Positions 21,936-27,469 of a DNA stretch of 27,469 bases are shown here, in pieces (the stretch's first letter is position 1; the number at the start of each line of letters is the position of its first letter). Under the pieces are notes generated by a model. The model made no database searches. It saw nothing but the letters and a program-made list of their open reading frames with translations, and was not told where the DNA came from. The stretch comes from an uncultured Collinsella sp. (GTDB lineage Bacteria > Actinomycetota > Coriobacteriia > Coriobacteriales > Coriobacteriaceae): assembly GCA_900756945.1 (NCBI GenBank), contig CAAELZ010000059.1, positions 1 to 27,469 on the forward strand, read 5' to 3'. The position numbers and the translations under genes were made by a program.

Positions 21936-24158
21936 TTAGAGATGCAGCACGCGGTCGCGGATCTCCTCGGTTCGGCCCTGGTTCCAGAACTGGGTACCGA
22001 TGTAGCCGCACGTACGACGAGCGACGTTCATTTTCTCCTGGTCGCGGTTGCCGCAGTTGGGGCACTCCCACACCAGCTTGCCATCGTCCTCAACAATCTT
22101 GATCTCGCCATCGTAGCCGCACACCTGGCAGTAGTCGCTCTTGGTGTTGAGCTCGGCGTACATGATGTTGTCGTAGATGTACTGCATCACGCGAATGACA
22201 GCCTTGAGGTTGTCCTGCATGTTGGGAACCTCAACGTAAGAGATAGCACCGCCCGGCGAAAGCTGCTGGAACATGCCCTCAAACTTAAGCTTATCGAAGG
22301 CATCGATCTCCTCGGACACGTGGACGTGATAGCTGTTGGTAATGTAGCCCTTGTCCGTCACGCCCGGGATAATACCAAAACGGCGCTGCAGGCACTTGGC
22401 GAACTTGTAGGTCGTCGACTCCAACGGCGTACCGTACAGCGAGAAATCGATATCGCTTTCGGCCTTCCACTCCGCGCACTTGTCGTTCATGCGCTGCATG
22501 ACGGCCATGGCAAACGGCGTGCCTTCCTTCTCGGTGTGGCTGTGGCCCGTCATGTACTTGACGCACTCATACAGGCCGGCATAGCCAAGGCTGATGGTAG
22601 AGTATCCGCCCACGAGCAACTTATCGATCGTCTCGCCCTTCTTCAGACGCGCTAGGGCACCGTACTGCCAAAGAATCGGCGCGGCATCCGAAAGCGTGCC
22701 CATCAGGCGCTCATGACGGCACAGCAGAGCACGGTGGCACAGCTCAAGGCGCTCGTCGAAGATCTTCCAGAACTTGTCCATGTCCTGATGCGAGCTCAGC
22801 GCGACATCGGGCAGGTTGATGGTCACAACACCCTGGTTAAAGCGGCCATAGTACTTGGGTTTGGTCGGGTCATAGTTCAGCGCGTTGGCGACATTGTTAA
22901 AGCCGTTGCCCGAGCGGTCGGGCGTCAGGAAACTGCGACAACCCATGCAGGTGTAGCAATCGCCGTTGCCGGCGGTCTCGCCCTTCGACAGCTTGAGCTC
23001 GCGCATCTTCTTCTCGGAGATGTAATCGGGCACCATGCGCTTGGCGGTACACTTGGCAGCCAGCTGGGTCAGGTAGAAGTACGGGGAATTCTCGTGAACG
23101 TTATCGTCCTCGAGTACATAGATAAGCTTGGGGAATGCCGGGGTAATCCACACACCGGCTTCGTTCTTAACGCCCTCATAGCGTTGACGAAGCGTCTCCT
23201 CCACGATCATGGCAAGGTCGTGCTTCTCCTGGGGCGTACGGGCCTCATTGAGATACATAAAGACCGTCACGAACGGCGCCTGGCCATTGGTGGTCATAAG
23301 GGTCACGACCTGATACTGAATCGTCTGGACGCCGCGACGGATCTCGTCACGCAGACGGTCCTCAACGACCTCACGGACCTTTTCGGCAGATGCCGAAACA
23401 CCGAGCTCCTCGAGCTCGCGGGCAACCTCGCCGCGAATCTTTTGACGGCTCACCTCAACAAAGGGGGCGAGATGGGTCAGCGAAATAGACTGGCCGCCGT
23501 ACTGGGAAGAAGCAACCTGGGCGATAATCTGCGTCGCGATGTTGCAGGCAGTCGAGAAGCTATGCGGCTTCTCGATCAGCGTGCCCGAGATAACGGTGCC
23601 GTTCTGGAGCATATCCTCCAGGTTCACCAGGTCGCAGTTATGCATGTGCTGGGCAAAGTAGTCGGAATCGTGGAAGTGGATCAGGCCCTCGTTGTGGGCA
23701 TCCACGATCTCCTGGGGCAGCAGCACGCGCTGAGTCAGGTCCTTGGAAATCTCGCCGGCCATGTAGTCGCGCTGAACGGAGTTGACGGTCGGGTTCTTGT
23801 TAGAGTTCTCCTGCTTGACCTCTTCGTTATTGCACTCGATCAACGACAGGATCTTGTCATCGGTCGTGTTCTTCTGGCGCTTCAGGCTCTGAACATAGCG
23901 ATAGATGATGTAGTGGCGGGCGACCTCGTAGCAGTCGAGACGCATGATCTCGTCCTCGACCAAATCCTGGATCTCCTCGACCGAAACGGTGTGGCCCGCG
24001 TTCTCGCATGCCTCGGCGACGTTTTGCGCCGCATAAACCACCTGGCGGTCGGTTAGACGAGAGCTCTCCTCGACCTCCAAGTTTGCGGCGCGAATCGCAT
24101 TGACGATCTTATCGATGTCAAAGACAACCTCGGTGCCGCTGCGCTTGATGATCTTCAT
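21936..24158 (-). CDS. nrdD: Anaerobic (class III) ribonucleoside-triphosphate reductase
   Basis: A 740-residue glycyl-radical enzyme that reduces ribonucleoside triphosphates to deoxyribonucleotides without oxygen. Residues 1-93 are an ATP-cone regulatory domain (KIIKRSGTEVVFD, then CYEVARHYIIYRYVQ). The catalytic barrel includes YTCMGCRSFLTPD. Near the C-terminus are the zinc cysteines C677, C680, C699 and C702 and the glycyl-radical loop RRTCGYIG, with the radical glycine near residue 718. I chose ATG 24158, which has GAAAGAGG seven bases upstream; the frame opens ten codons earlier. The promoter region has two NrdR-type boxes and a leader of about 220 bases. nrdG follows after a repeat-filled gap. 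Confidence 0.97.
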   Translation of the reverse strand: MKIIKRSGTEVVFDIDKIVNAIRAANLEVEESSRLTDRQVVYAAQNVAEACENAGHTVSVEEIQDLVEDEIMRLDCYEVARHYIIYRYVQSLKRQKNTTDDKILSLIECNNEEVKQENSNKNPTVNSVQRDYMAGEISKDLTQRVLLPQEIVDAHNEGLIHFHDSDYFAQHMHNCDLVNLEDMLQNGTVISGTLIEKPHSFSTACNIATQIIAQVASSQYGGQSISLTHLAPFVEVSRQKIRGEVARELEELGVSASAEKVREVVEDRLRDEIRRGVQTIQYQVVTLMTTNGQAPFVTVFMYLNEARTPQEKHDLAMIVEETLRQRYEGVKNEAGVWITPAFPKLIYVLEDDNVHENSPYFYLTQLAAKCTAKRMVPDYISEKKMRELKLSKGETAGNGDCYTCMGCRSFLTPDRSGNGFNNVANALNYDPTKPKYYGRFNQGVVTINLPDVALSSHQDMDKFWKIFDERLELCHRALLCRHERLMGTLSDAAPILWQYGALARLKKGETIDKLLVGGYSTISLGYAGLYECVKYMTGHSHTEKEGTPFAMAVMQRMNDKCAEWKAESDIDFSLYGTPLESTTYKFAKCLQRRFGIIPGVTDKGYITNSYHVHVSEEIDAFDKLKFEGMFQQLSPGGAISYVEVPNMQDNLKAVIRVMQYIYDNIMYAELNTKSDYCQVCGYDGEIKIVEDDGKLVWECPNCGNRDQEKMNVARRTCGYIGTQFWNQGRTEEIRDRVLHL

Positions 24159-24383
24159 CCTCTTGCCTCTTTCGCGTCGTAGTCTCATTGCGCTTCAGAG
24201 CCAAACGATGCCCGGCAGGGCTTGCCCCTGTCTTGCGGCGCCGTCGCGCAATCTGTGTTCTCGATAAACCATAGGTCCTCATGCGGACAATCCTCGCGGC
24301 CGATCAAGCGGCTCAAAGATCTATCCAAATGGGGCAAATAAGGTCCTCGTTCTCTGTCCGCCATCTATCATACGACAAAGAGG
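24159..24383 (-). other. Long nrdD leader with possible RNA structure
   Basis: The predicted nrdD transcript starts near 24379, leaving about 220 untranslated bases. GCGGACA (24283-24289) can pair with TGTCCGC (24355-24361), and each of these is next to a copy of AGGTCCTC (24273-24280 and 24341-24348). A small hairpin is visible near 24215-24235. I see no conserved core of a cobalamin or other riboswitch known to me. Confidence 0.4.
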
Positions 24384-24431
24384 CATCTATATCCTGTATT
24401 CTTTTTTTAGTTCAAACACAACATATAGTGT
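24384..24431 (-). promoter_or_regulatory. nrdD promoter with two NrdR-type boxes
   Basis: ACACAACATATAGTGT (24416-24431) matches the NrdR box consensus ACACWATATATWGTGT at 15 of 16 positions. A weaker second box at 24384-24399 (10 of 16, core CTATATCCTGT) begins 32 bases away, three helical turns, the normal spacing for NrdR pairs. On the minus strand TTGAAC (24410-24415) and TATAGA (24386-24391), 18 apart, form the likely promoter; the weak box covers the -10 and the strong box lies just upstream of the -35, so NrdR would repress. Confidence 0.75.
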
Positions 24432-24794
24432 TTCAGCAGGTCAAAGCAATTGGTCATTTTGCAGACGCATTAATTATGAGGGGTTCTTGGCAAGTCGGTA
24501 AAACGTTACCAACACGGCTACCTGCATGGCAGTTATAAAACCCCCTTAGTCAAGCCGCTGACAAATCCTACCAAAACCAAGCCGCTCACGCCAAAAGAAT
24601 CCAAAAGATTATGCTTGACCAACATGTTGCGGTCGTGCCTTGCCGAGCCCCATGTAACCGCGGCACGAATCCTTGAAAGATATGTGTATGCAAACAGAGA
24701 AGATGAGAGTTTTCTCGGATGACTACTGAGAAGCATCCCAGAAGATCAAAAAACTCGAAATTTGGTGACGTATTTGGCGACCCATTTGGCGAGC
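24432..24794 (+). pseudogene. Possible degraded coding remnant, perhaps an integrase 3' end
   Basis: The gap between the nrdD promoter and the tRNA genes is gene-free but has a stop-free plus-strand stretch from about 24482 to a TGA near 24717, reading through ILERYVYANREDESFLG. A second frame from ATG 24719 reads FGDVFGDPFGEQNKTAQ and runs into the tRNA-Val gene. A FGD-type repeat read into a tRNA reminds me of the C-terminus of tRNA-targeting tyrosine recombinases. There is no active-site motif to prove it. The TTTGGCGA unit is repeated 12 bases apart (24773-24792). Confidence 0.25.
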
Positions 24795-24830
24795 AAAACA
24801 AAACAGCCCAGAGGCTAAGCCTCTGGGCTG
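24795..24830 (-). terminator. Terminator of the tRNA-Gly/tRNA-Val transcript
   Basis: A perfect 12-bp stem, arms 24804-24815 and 24819-24830 (CAGCCCAGAGGC) with a TTA loop on the minus strand, followed by TTTTGTTTTG. It begins nine bases past the tRNA-Val 3' end. Confidence 0.92.
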
Positions 24831-24838
24831 CGAACATT

Positions 24839-24913
24839 TGGTGGGCGTTAGAAGATTTGAACTTCTGACCTCTTCCGTGTCAGGGAAGCGCTCTCCCCCT
24901 GAGCTAAACGCCC
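24839..24913 (-). tRNA. tRNA-Val (GAC)
   Basis: The minus strand folds into a full cloverleaf: acceptor GGGCGTT with AACGCCC, D-arm AGCTCAGGGGGAGAGC, anticodon arm CTTCC-CTGACAC-GGAAG with anticodon GAC (valine), and T-arm AGAAG-TTCAAAT-CTTCT. CCA is encoded (24839-24841). It lies three bases downstream of tRNA-Gly. Confidence 0.95.
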
Positions 24914-24916
24914 AAA

Positions 24917-24992
24917 TGGAGCGGACAACGGGGCTCGAACCCGCGACCCCAACCTTGGCAAGGTTGTGCTCTACCAACTGAGCCATGTCCGC
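24917..24992 (-). tRNA. tRNA-Gly (GCC)
   Basis: The cloverleaf on the minus strand has acceptor GCGGACA with TGTCCGC, D-arm GCTCAGTTGGTAGAGC, anticodon arm CAACC-TTGCCAA-GGTTG with anticodon GCC (glycine), and T-arm CGGGTTCGAGCCCCG. CCA is encoded (24917-24919). The last 18 bases of this gene (24917-24934) reappear in the repeats at 27205-27222 and 27392-27409. Confidence 0.95.
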
Positions 24993-25004
24993 TTACGAGG
25001 ATTA

Positions 25005-25033
25005 ATCTTACGTGATACCCGCATCCTATGCAA
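25005..25033 (-). promoter_or_regulatory. Promoter of the tRNA operon
   Basis: On the minus strand TTGCAT (25028-25033) and TAAGAT (25005-25010) are 17 bases apart, with the predicted start about six bases before the tRNA-Gly 5' end. Confidence 0.75.
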
Positions 25034-25135
25034 GAACTTTTTTTTGAAAAGTTTTGCGACGCCCTCTCGAACCTCGCGAAGACATCAGCCACCACGGAAA
25101 GCGCGAGCAAACGCAAACTCGCCGCAAGAGGCCCC

Positions 25136-26869
25136 CTACAACTCAGCGAGCATGATCCAGGCAGAGCTGTCCTGCGCAAGTCTGCCGTCTGCAAGCGGTG
25201 ATGAGGTGAGCAGGACCTTGCCCGCCGGCAGCTCCACGGGTGCTGCACCGAAGTTCGTCACACACGCCCAGCCGTTGTCGCGGCGATAGGCGATGACGCC
25301 GCCCTCAGCGCCCTCGGCACCATCCGCAAGGCCGGTGCGCCCGTCAAGATCGAGCCACGCAAGATCGTTAGCGCACCCGCGCAGCTTGCGCCGCAGCCAG
25401 AGGGCGTCACGATAGAGCGCAAGCATCGATGTCGGGTCCGCCTCTTCCCTATCGGCAGCGTAATCGGAAAACCATGCAGGCTGCGGCAGATGGGGCGCCG
25501 CATCGGCGTCCATCGGCGAAAATCCAAACGATCCGCCCTGCGCGGGATCGTCCGTCGCCACCCACGGCAGGGGCACACGACAGCCGTCGCGCCCCTTCTC
25601 GCGCTTCGATCCGTGCGTATTGGTCGCAGTGGGATCTTCGAGTGCAGCCCACGGGATGTCAGCCACCTCAAAAAGGCCGAGCTCCTCACCCTGATACACG
25701 TATGCCGAGCCCGGAAGCGCCAGCTCAAGCAAAAGGGCCGCCCGCGCGCGGCGCTCGCCGAGTTCACGGTCCTCGTCATAAGACGACCCGTCGCGTAAGA
25801 GCCAGTCGAGCGCAATCTGGTGGTAGCGCGTCGCCTTGATCTGCGGCAGGGCATAGCGCGTCGCCACGCGCGGCACGTCGTGGTTGGAGAGCACCCAGGT
25901 CGAGGCGGAATCGGATTCTATAGCTGCCTTCAAGCCCTCCTCGATTGCAGCGTGCATGTCATCATAGGTCCAAGTGGCCTTGGCGAACTCAAAGTTAAAT
26001 GTCTGGCCAAGCTCGCTGGGGCGCGCGTAGAGATACTGGCGCTCGGGCAGCACCCACGCCTCGGCAACAGCGCTGCGCGGCGGATTATAGCGGTCGAACA
26101 CGCGGCGCCACTCGCGATAGATCTCGTGAACCTCGTTGCGATCCCACAGCGGATGGGTGCCGTCGTCAACCATGTCATCGCCCTCGGCGAGATGCCACTG
26201 GTCGAGATCATCGCGGTCGAGATCCTTGGCGAGACCGTGCGCCACATCAATGCGAAAGCCATCGACGCCTCGATCGCTCCAAAACGCCAGGACGTCGCAA
26301 AAGAACGCGCGAACCTCGGGGCATGACCAGTCAAAGTCCGGCTGCTCGGGCGTAAACATGTGCAGATACCACTGACCGTCCGCAACACGCGTCCAGGCGG
26401 GGCCGCCAAAGTTGGCATTCCAATTGGTGGGAGGCAGCTCGCCATGCTCGCCGCGACCATCACGGAAGATATAGCGGGCGCGCTCGGGCGATCCGGGGCC
26501 GGCGGCAAGAGCGGCTTTGAACCAGGGGTGCTGGTTGGACGAATGGTTGGGCACGATGTCGACGATGACCTTGATGCCGCGCGCGTGAGCCGCGGCGATC
26601 ATGTCATCGAAGTCGTCAAGCGAGCCGAGACGTTGGTCGACATCGCAGTAGTCCGCCACGTCATAGCCGCCATCGACAAGAGGCGATGGGTAAAACGGGC
26701 TCAGCCAGATGGCCTCGATACCCAGCCGCTCAAGATAGTCCATCTGCTGGGTAATGCCCGCGATATCGCCCAAACCCGAACCAGTCGAGTCCTTAAACGA
26801 GCGCGGGTAAATCTGATAGATCGCGGCATCGGACATCCATGAGCGCGAGGAGGACTTTTCTGTAGCCAT
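25136..26869 (-). CDS. GH13 alpha-glucosidase
   Basis: A 577-residue glycoside hydrolase of family 13. The catalytic residues are readable: nucleophile D208 in GFRIDVAHG, acid/base E270 in AVAEAWV, and the transition-state aspartate D331 in LSNHDVPRV; the first conserved region is DIVPNHSS (104-111). The start AAIYQIYPRSFKDSTGSGLGDIAGI is typical of alpha-glucosidases and oligo-1,6-glucosidases. There is no signal peptide, so it works on imported maltose, isomaltose or similar oligosaccharides. The start is ATG 26869 with AAGGGAG nine bases upstream; the frame opens at 26959. No sugar transporter is in view and no clear terminator precedes the tRNA promoter about 100 bases downstream. Confidence 0.94.
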   Translation of the reverse strand: MATEKSSSRSWMSDAAIYQIYPRSFKDSTGSGLGDIAGITQQMDYLERLGIEAIWLSPFYPSPLVDGGYDVADYCDVDQRLGSLDDFDDMIAAAHARGIKVIVDIVPNHSSNQHPWFKAALAAGPGSPERARYIFRDGRGEHGELPPTNWNANFGGPAWTRVADGQWYLHMFTPEQPDFDWSCPEVRAFFCDVLAFWSDRGVDGFRIDVAHGLAKDLDRDDLDQWHLAEGDDMVDDGTHPLWDRNEVHEIYREWRRVFDRYNPPRSAVAEAWVLPERQYLYARPSELGQTFNFEFAKATWTYDDMHAAIEEGLKAAIESDSASTWVLSNHDVPRVATRYALPQIKATRYHQIALDWLLRDGSSYDEDRELGERRARAALLLELALPGSAYVYQGEELGLFEVADIPWAALEDPTATNTHGSKREKGRDGCRVPLPWVATDDPAQGGSFGFSPMDADAAPHLPQPAWFSDYAADREEADPTSMLALYRDALWLRRKLRGCANDLAWLDLDGRTGLADGAEGAEGGVIAYRRDNGWACVTNFGAAPVELPAGKVLLTSSPLADGRLAQDSSAWIMLAEL

Positions 26870-27058
26870 GGGGTGTGTCTCCCTTGCAACGAGGTTTTGT
26901 GAGATGCCCACGATGATACGCCCAAAGCTGACATTCACGGCAATCAACGCCGCAGCCACGCCCCAAACGCTCGCCCCCTCTCGGGCTCGAGCCTCCTGGG
27001 ACGAATCGATCGATTAGTGAAAAGAACGGAAGACTTACTCCCCCGGCCACGACAGCGA

Positions 27059-27158
27059 GCGGGCTCCGGGTGCCCCAGGTTGCCGCGAAAGAGGAGGGAA
27101 GCGTACTTTATGTACGCGACCGACGATTGAGGGGCAAGATGGGGTGCCCGGGGCCCGC
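27059..27158. repeat. 100-bp imperfect inverted repeat with inner perfect hairpin
   Basis: Arms 27059-27084 and 27133-27158 (GCGGGC.CCGGG..CCCCA..TTGCC) match at 21 of 26 positions; three of the five exceptions are G-U on the plus strand. Inside is GCGTAC-TTTAT-GTACGC (27101-27117). From memory, similar sequence recurs in Collinsella genomes; I cannot verify this here. Confidence 0.65.
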
Positions 27159-27169
27159 GCAGCGTCAAC

Positions 27170-27196
27170 AAAAAACGCGGTTCGTTAGAACCGCGT
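27170..27196 (-). terminator. Terminator after repeat copy B
   Basis: A perfect 9-bp stem (27175-27183 with 27188-27196, ACGCGGTTC) and a T run on the minus strand. It lies eight bases past the tRNA-Gly-like CCA end of the repeat at 27204. Confidence 0.85.
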
Positions 27197-27203
27197 AAGA
27201 TAG

Positions 27204-27282
27204 TTGGAGCGGACAACGGGGCGTCTGCGTATCCGCTTCGCGGATCCGCACCGGCTTCGGTCGCCTGTCGGCGTCCTCGCCA
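27204..27282 (-). repeat. 79-bp direct repeat, copy B, ending in a tRNA-Gly 3' tail
   Basis: Identical over 79 bases to 27391-27469. On the minus strand it has short hairpins (CGCC-GACA-GGCG; ATCCGC-GAA-GCGGAT) and ends in the last 18 bases of tRNA-Gly including CCA. The rest of the tRNA is missing, so this is not a functional tRNA gene. Next to it, 27293-27309 is another hairpin, CAAACGC-GGA-GCGTTTG on the minus strand. Confidence 0.8.
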
Positions 27283-27353
27283 GCTCGCTACAAACGCTCC
27301 GCGTTTGCTTAACGCTCGCTCCCTCTCGGGTTCGAGCCCAAGCGATGGGTACG

Positions 27354-27383
27354 AAAAAGCCCGGCTACCGTAGTAGTCGGGCT
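27354..27383 (-). terminator. Terminator after repeat copy C
   Basis: An 11-bp stem with one mismatch (27358-27368 with 27373-27383, AGCCCG.CTAC) followed on the minus strand by TTTTT. It lies eight bases past the tRNA-like end of the second repeat copy and differs in sequence from the terminator of copy B. Confidence 0.85.
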
Positions 27384-27390
27384 GCTGCGT

Positions 27391-27469
27391 TTGGAGCGGA
27401 CAACGGGGCGTCTGCGTATCCGCTTCGCGGATCCGCACCGGCTTCGGTCGCCTGTCGGCGTCCTCGCCA
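27391..27469 (-). repeat. 79-bp direct repeat, copy C, cut by the window edge
   Basis: The second, identical copy of the 27204-27282 unit, starting 187 bases later. The window stops exactly within it, so the full unit is longer than 79 bases and the edge may be an assembly break caused by the repeat. Confidence 0.8.

Larger units (their letters stand above)
26870..27469. other. Gene-free repeat region at the right edge
   Basis: These 600 bases carry no gene I can support. They contain a short element at 26966-26993 (26 of 28 identical to 27311-27338), the inverted repeat at 27059-27158, two minus-strand terminators and two copies of a 79-bp repeat. A long minus-strand open frame (26944-27438) crosses all of these and is judged spurious. 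Confidence 0.7.

Noticed and set aside
21748..22071. Two short open frames (plus and minus) over the 138-bp palindrome
   Set aside because: Both encode near-identical peptide segments because the arms are inverted copies; one overlaps the end of nrdD. They are products of the repeat.
22713..24056. A 447-codon plus-strand open frame opposite nrdD
   Set aside because: It is the mirror of a strongly conserved gene, shows no recognisable domain and no ribosome site.
24159..24383. A cobalamin riboswitch in the nrdD leader
   Set aside because: No match to the conserved B12-box sequence is visible, and class III reductases do not need cobalamin.
25030..25058. AACTTTT/AAAAGTT hairpin as terminator of the glucosidase gene
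   Set aside because: The stem is nearly all A-T, has no proper T run after it on the minus strand and overlaps the tRNA promoter -35 region.
27205..27222. A further tRNA-Gly gene (and at 27392-27409)
   Set aside because: Only the last 18 bases match; the D-arm, anticodon arm and 5' acceptor strand are missing.
26944..27438. A 164-codon minus-strand open frame across the right-edge repeats
   Set aside because: It crosses two terminators, inverted repeats and tRNA-tail segments; the peptide is the translation of repeat DNA.
1..27469. CRISPR arrays, prophage or complete insertion sequences
   Set aside because: No regularly spaced short repeats, cas, phage structural or transposase motifs were seen on either strand.

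Overview
The window looks like chromosomal DNA of a Coriobacteriia member, most likely Collinsella. This is inference from the high-GC codon use, the anaerobic gene set (oxygen-sensitive class III ribonucleotide reductase, ferredoxin-type aldo/keto reductase, PerR-type regulator) and the kinds of intergenic repeats; no rRNA or other decisive marker is present. There is no prophage, CRISPR array or intact insertion sequence. Genes lie in short operons with clear Shine-Dalgarno sites, and many starts lie inside longer open frames.

Region by region. 47-3151 (minus): polar amino-acid ABC importer (lipoprotein, permease with an unusual N-terminal outside domain, ATPase). 3299-6611 (minus): endonuclease IV, a Gfo/Idh/MocA oxidoreductase and a 4Fe-4S aldo/keto reductase; endonuclease IV and the oxidoreductase are each preceded by a copy of the same 63-nt hairpin. 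6775-8582 (plus): cyclase-family hydrolase and ketopantoate reductase. 8691-9860 (minus): a small two-helix membrane protein and a secreted coiled-coil protein. 10173-12660: O-acetylhomoserine sulfhydrylase with a leader ORF and attenuator-like hairpin, divergent from a LysR regulator. 12760-15280 (plus): RNase HI, oxidoreductase plus acylphosphatase, PerR-like regulator. 15296-17187 (minus): SlyD-like FKBP, orphan UreE-like protein, HAD phosphatase. 17308-19184 (plus): M19 dipeptidase and YgjP-like metallopeptidase. 19191-24158 (minus): nrdD, nrdG, folE, an HD-domain protein and folB. 24839-24992 (minus): tRNA-Gly and tRNA-Val. 25136-26869 (minus): GH13 alpha-glucosidase. 26870-27469: gene-free repeat DNA that runs off the right edge.

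How the genes fit together. nrdD/nrdG make deoxynucleotides without oxygen, and folE/HD/folB feed folate, needed for dTMP and purines; nrdD has NrdR boxes on its promoter. The sulfhydrylase looks controlled twice, by a LysR box about 66 bp upstream of the predicted start site and by a leader peptide with two cysteine codons. FKBP and UreE-like genes are 3 nt apart and suggest a metal (nickel?) handling pair with no urease in view.

The best candidates for something undescribed are the paired hairpins at 4186-4248 and 5346-5408, which differ by five compensatory base-pair changes and whose non-Watson-Crick pairs are all G-U only in the RNA of the downstream genes; the sulfhydrylase leader; the orphan UreE-like/SlyD pair; the HD protein of the folate cluster; and several large inverted-repeat families (21525-21608, 21787-21924, 27059-27158, and the 79-bp direct repeat ending in a tRNA-Gly tail at 27204-27282 and 27391-27469).
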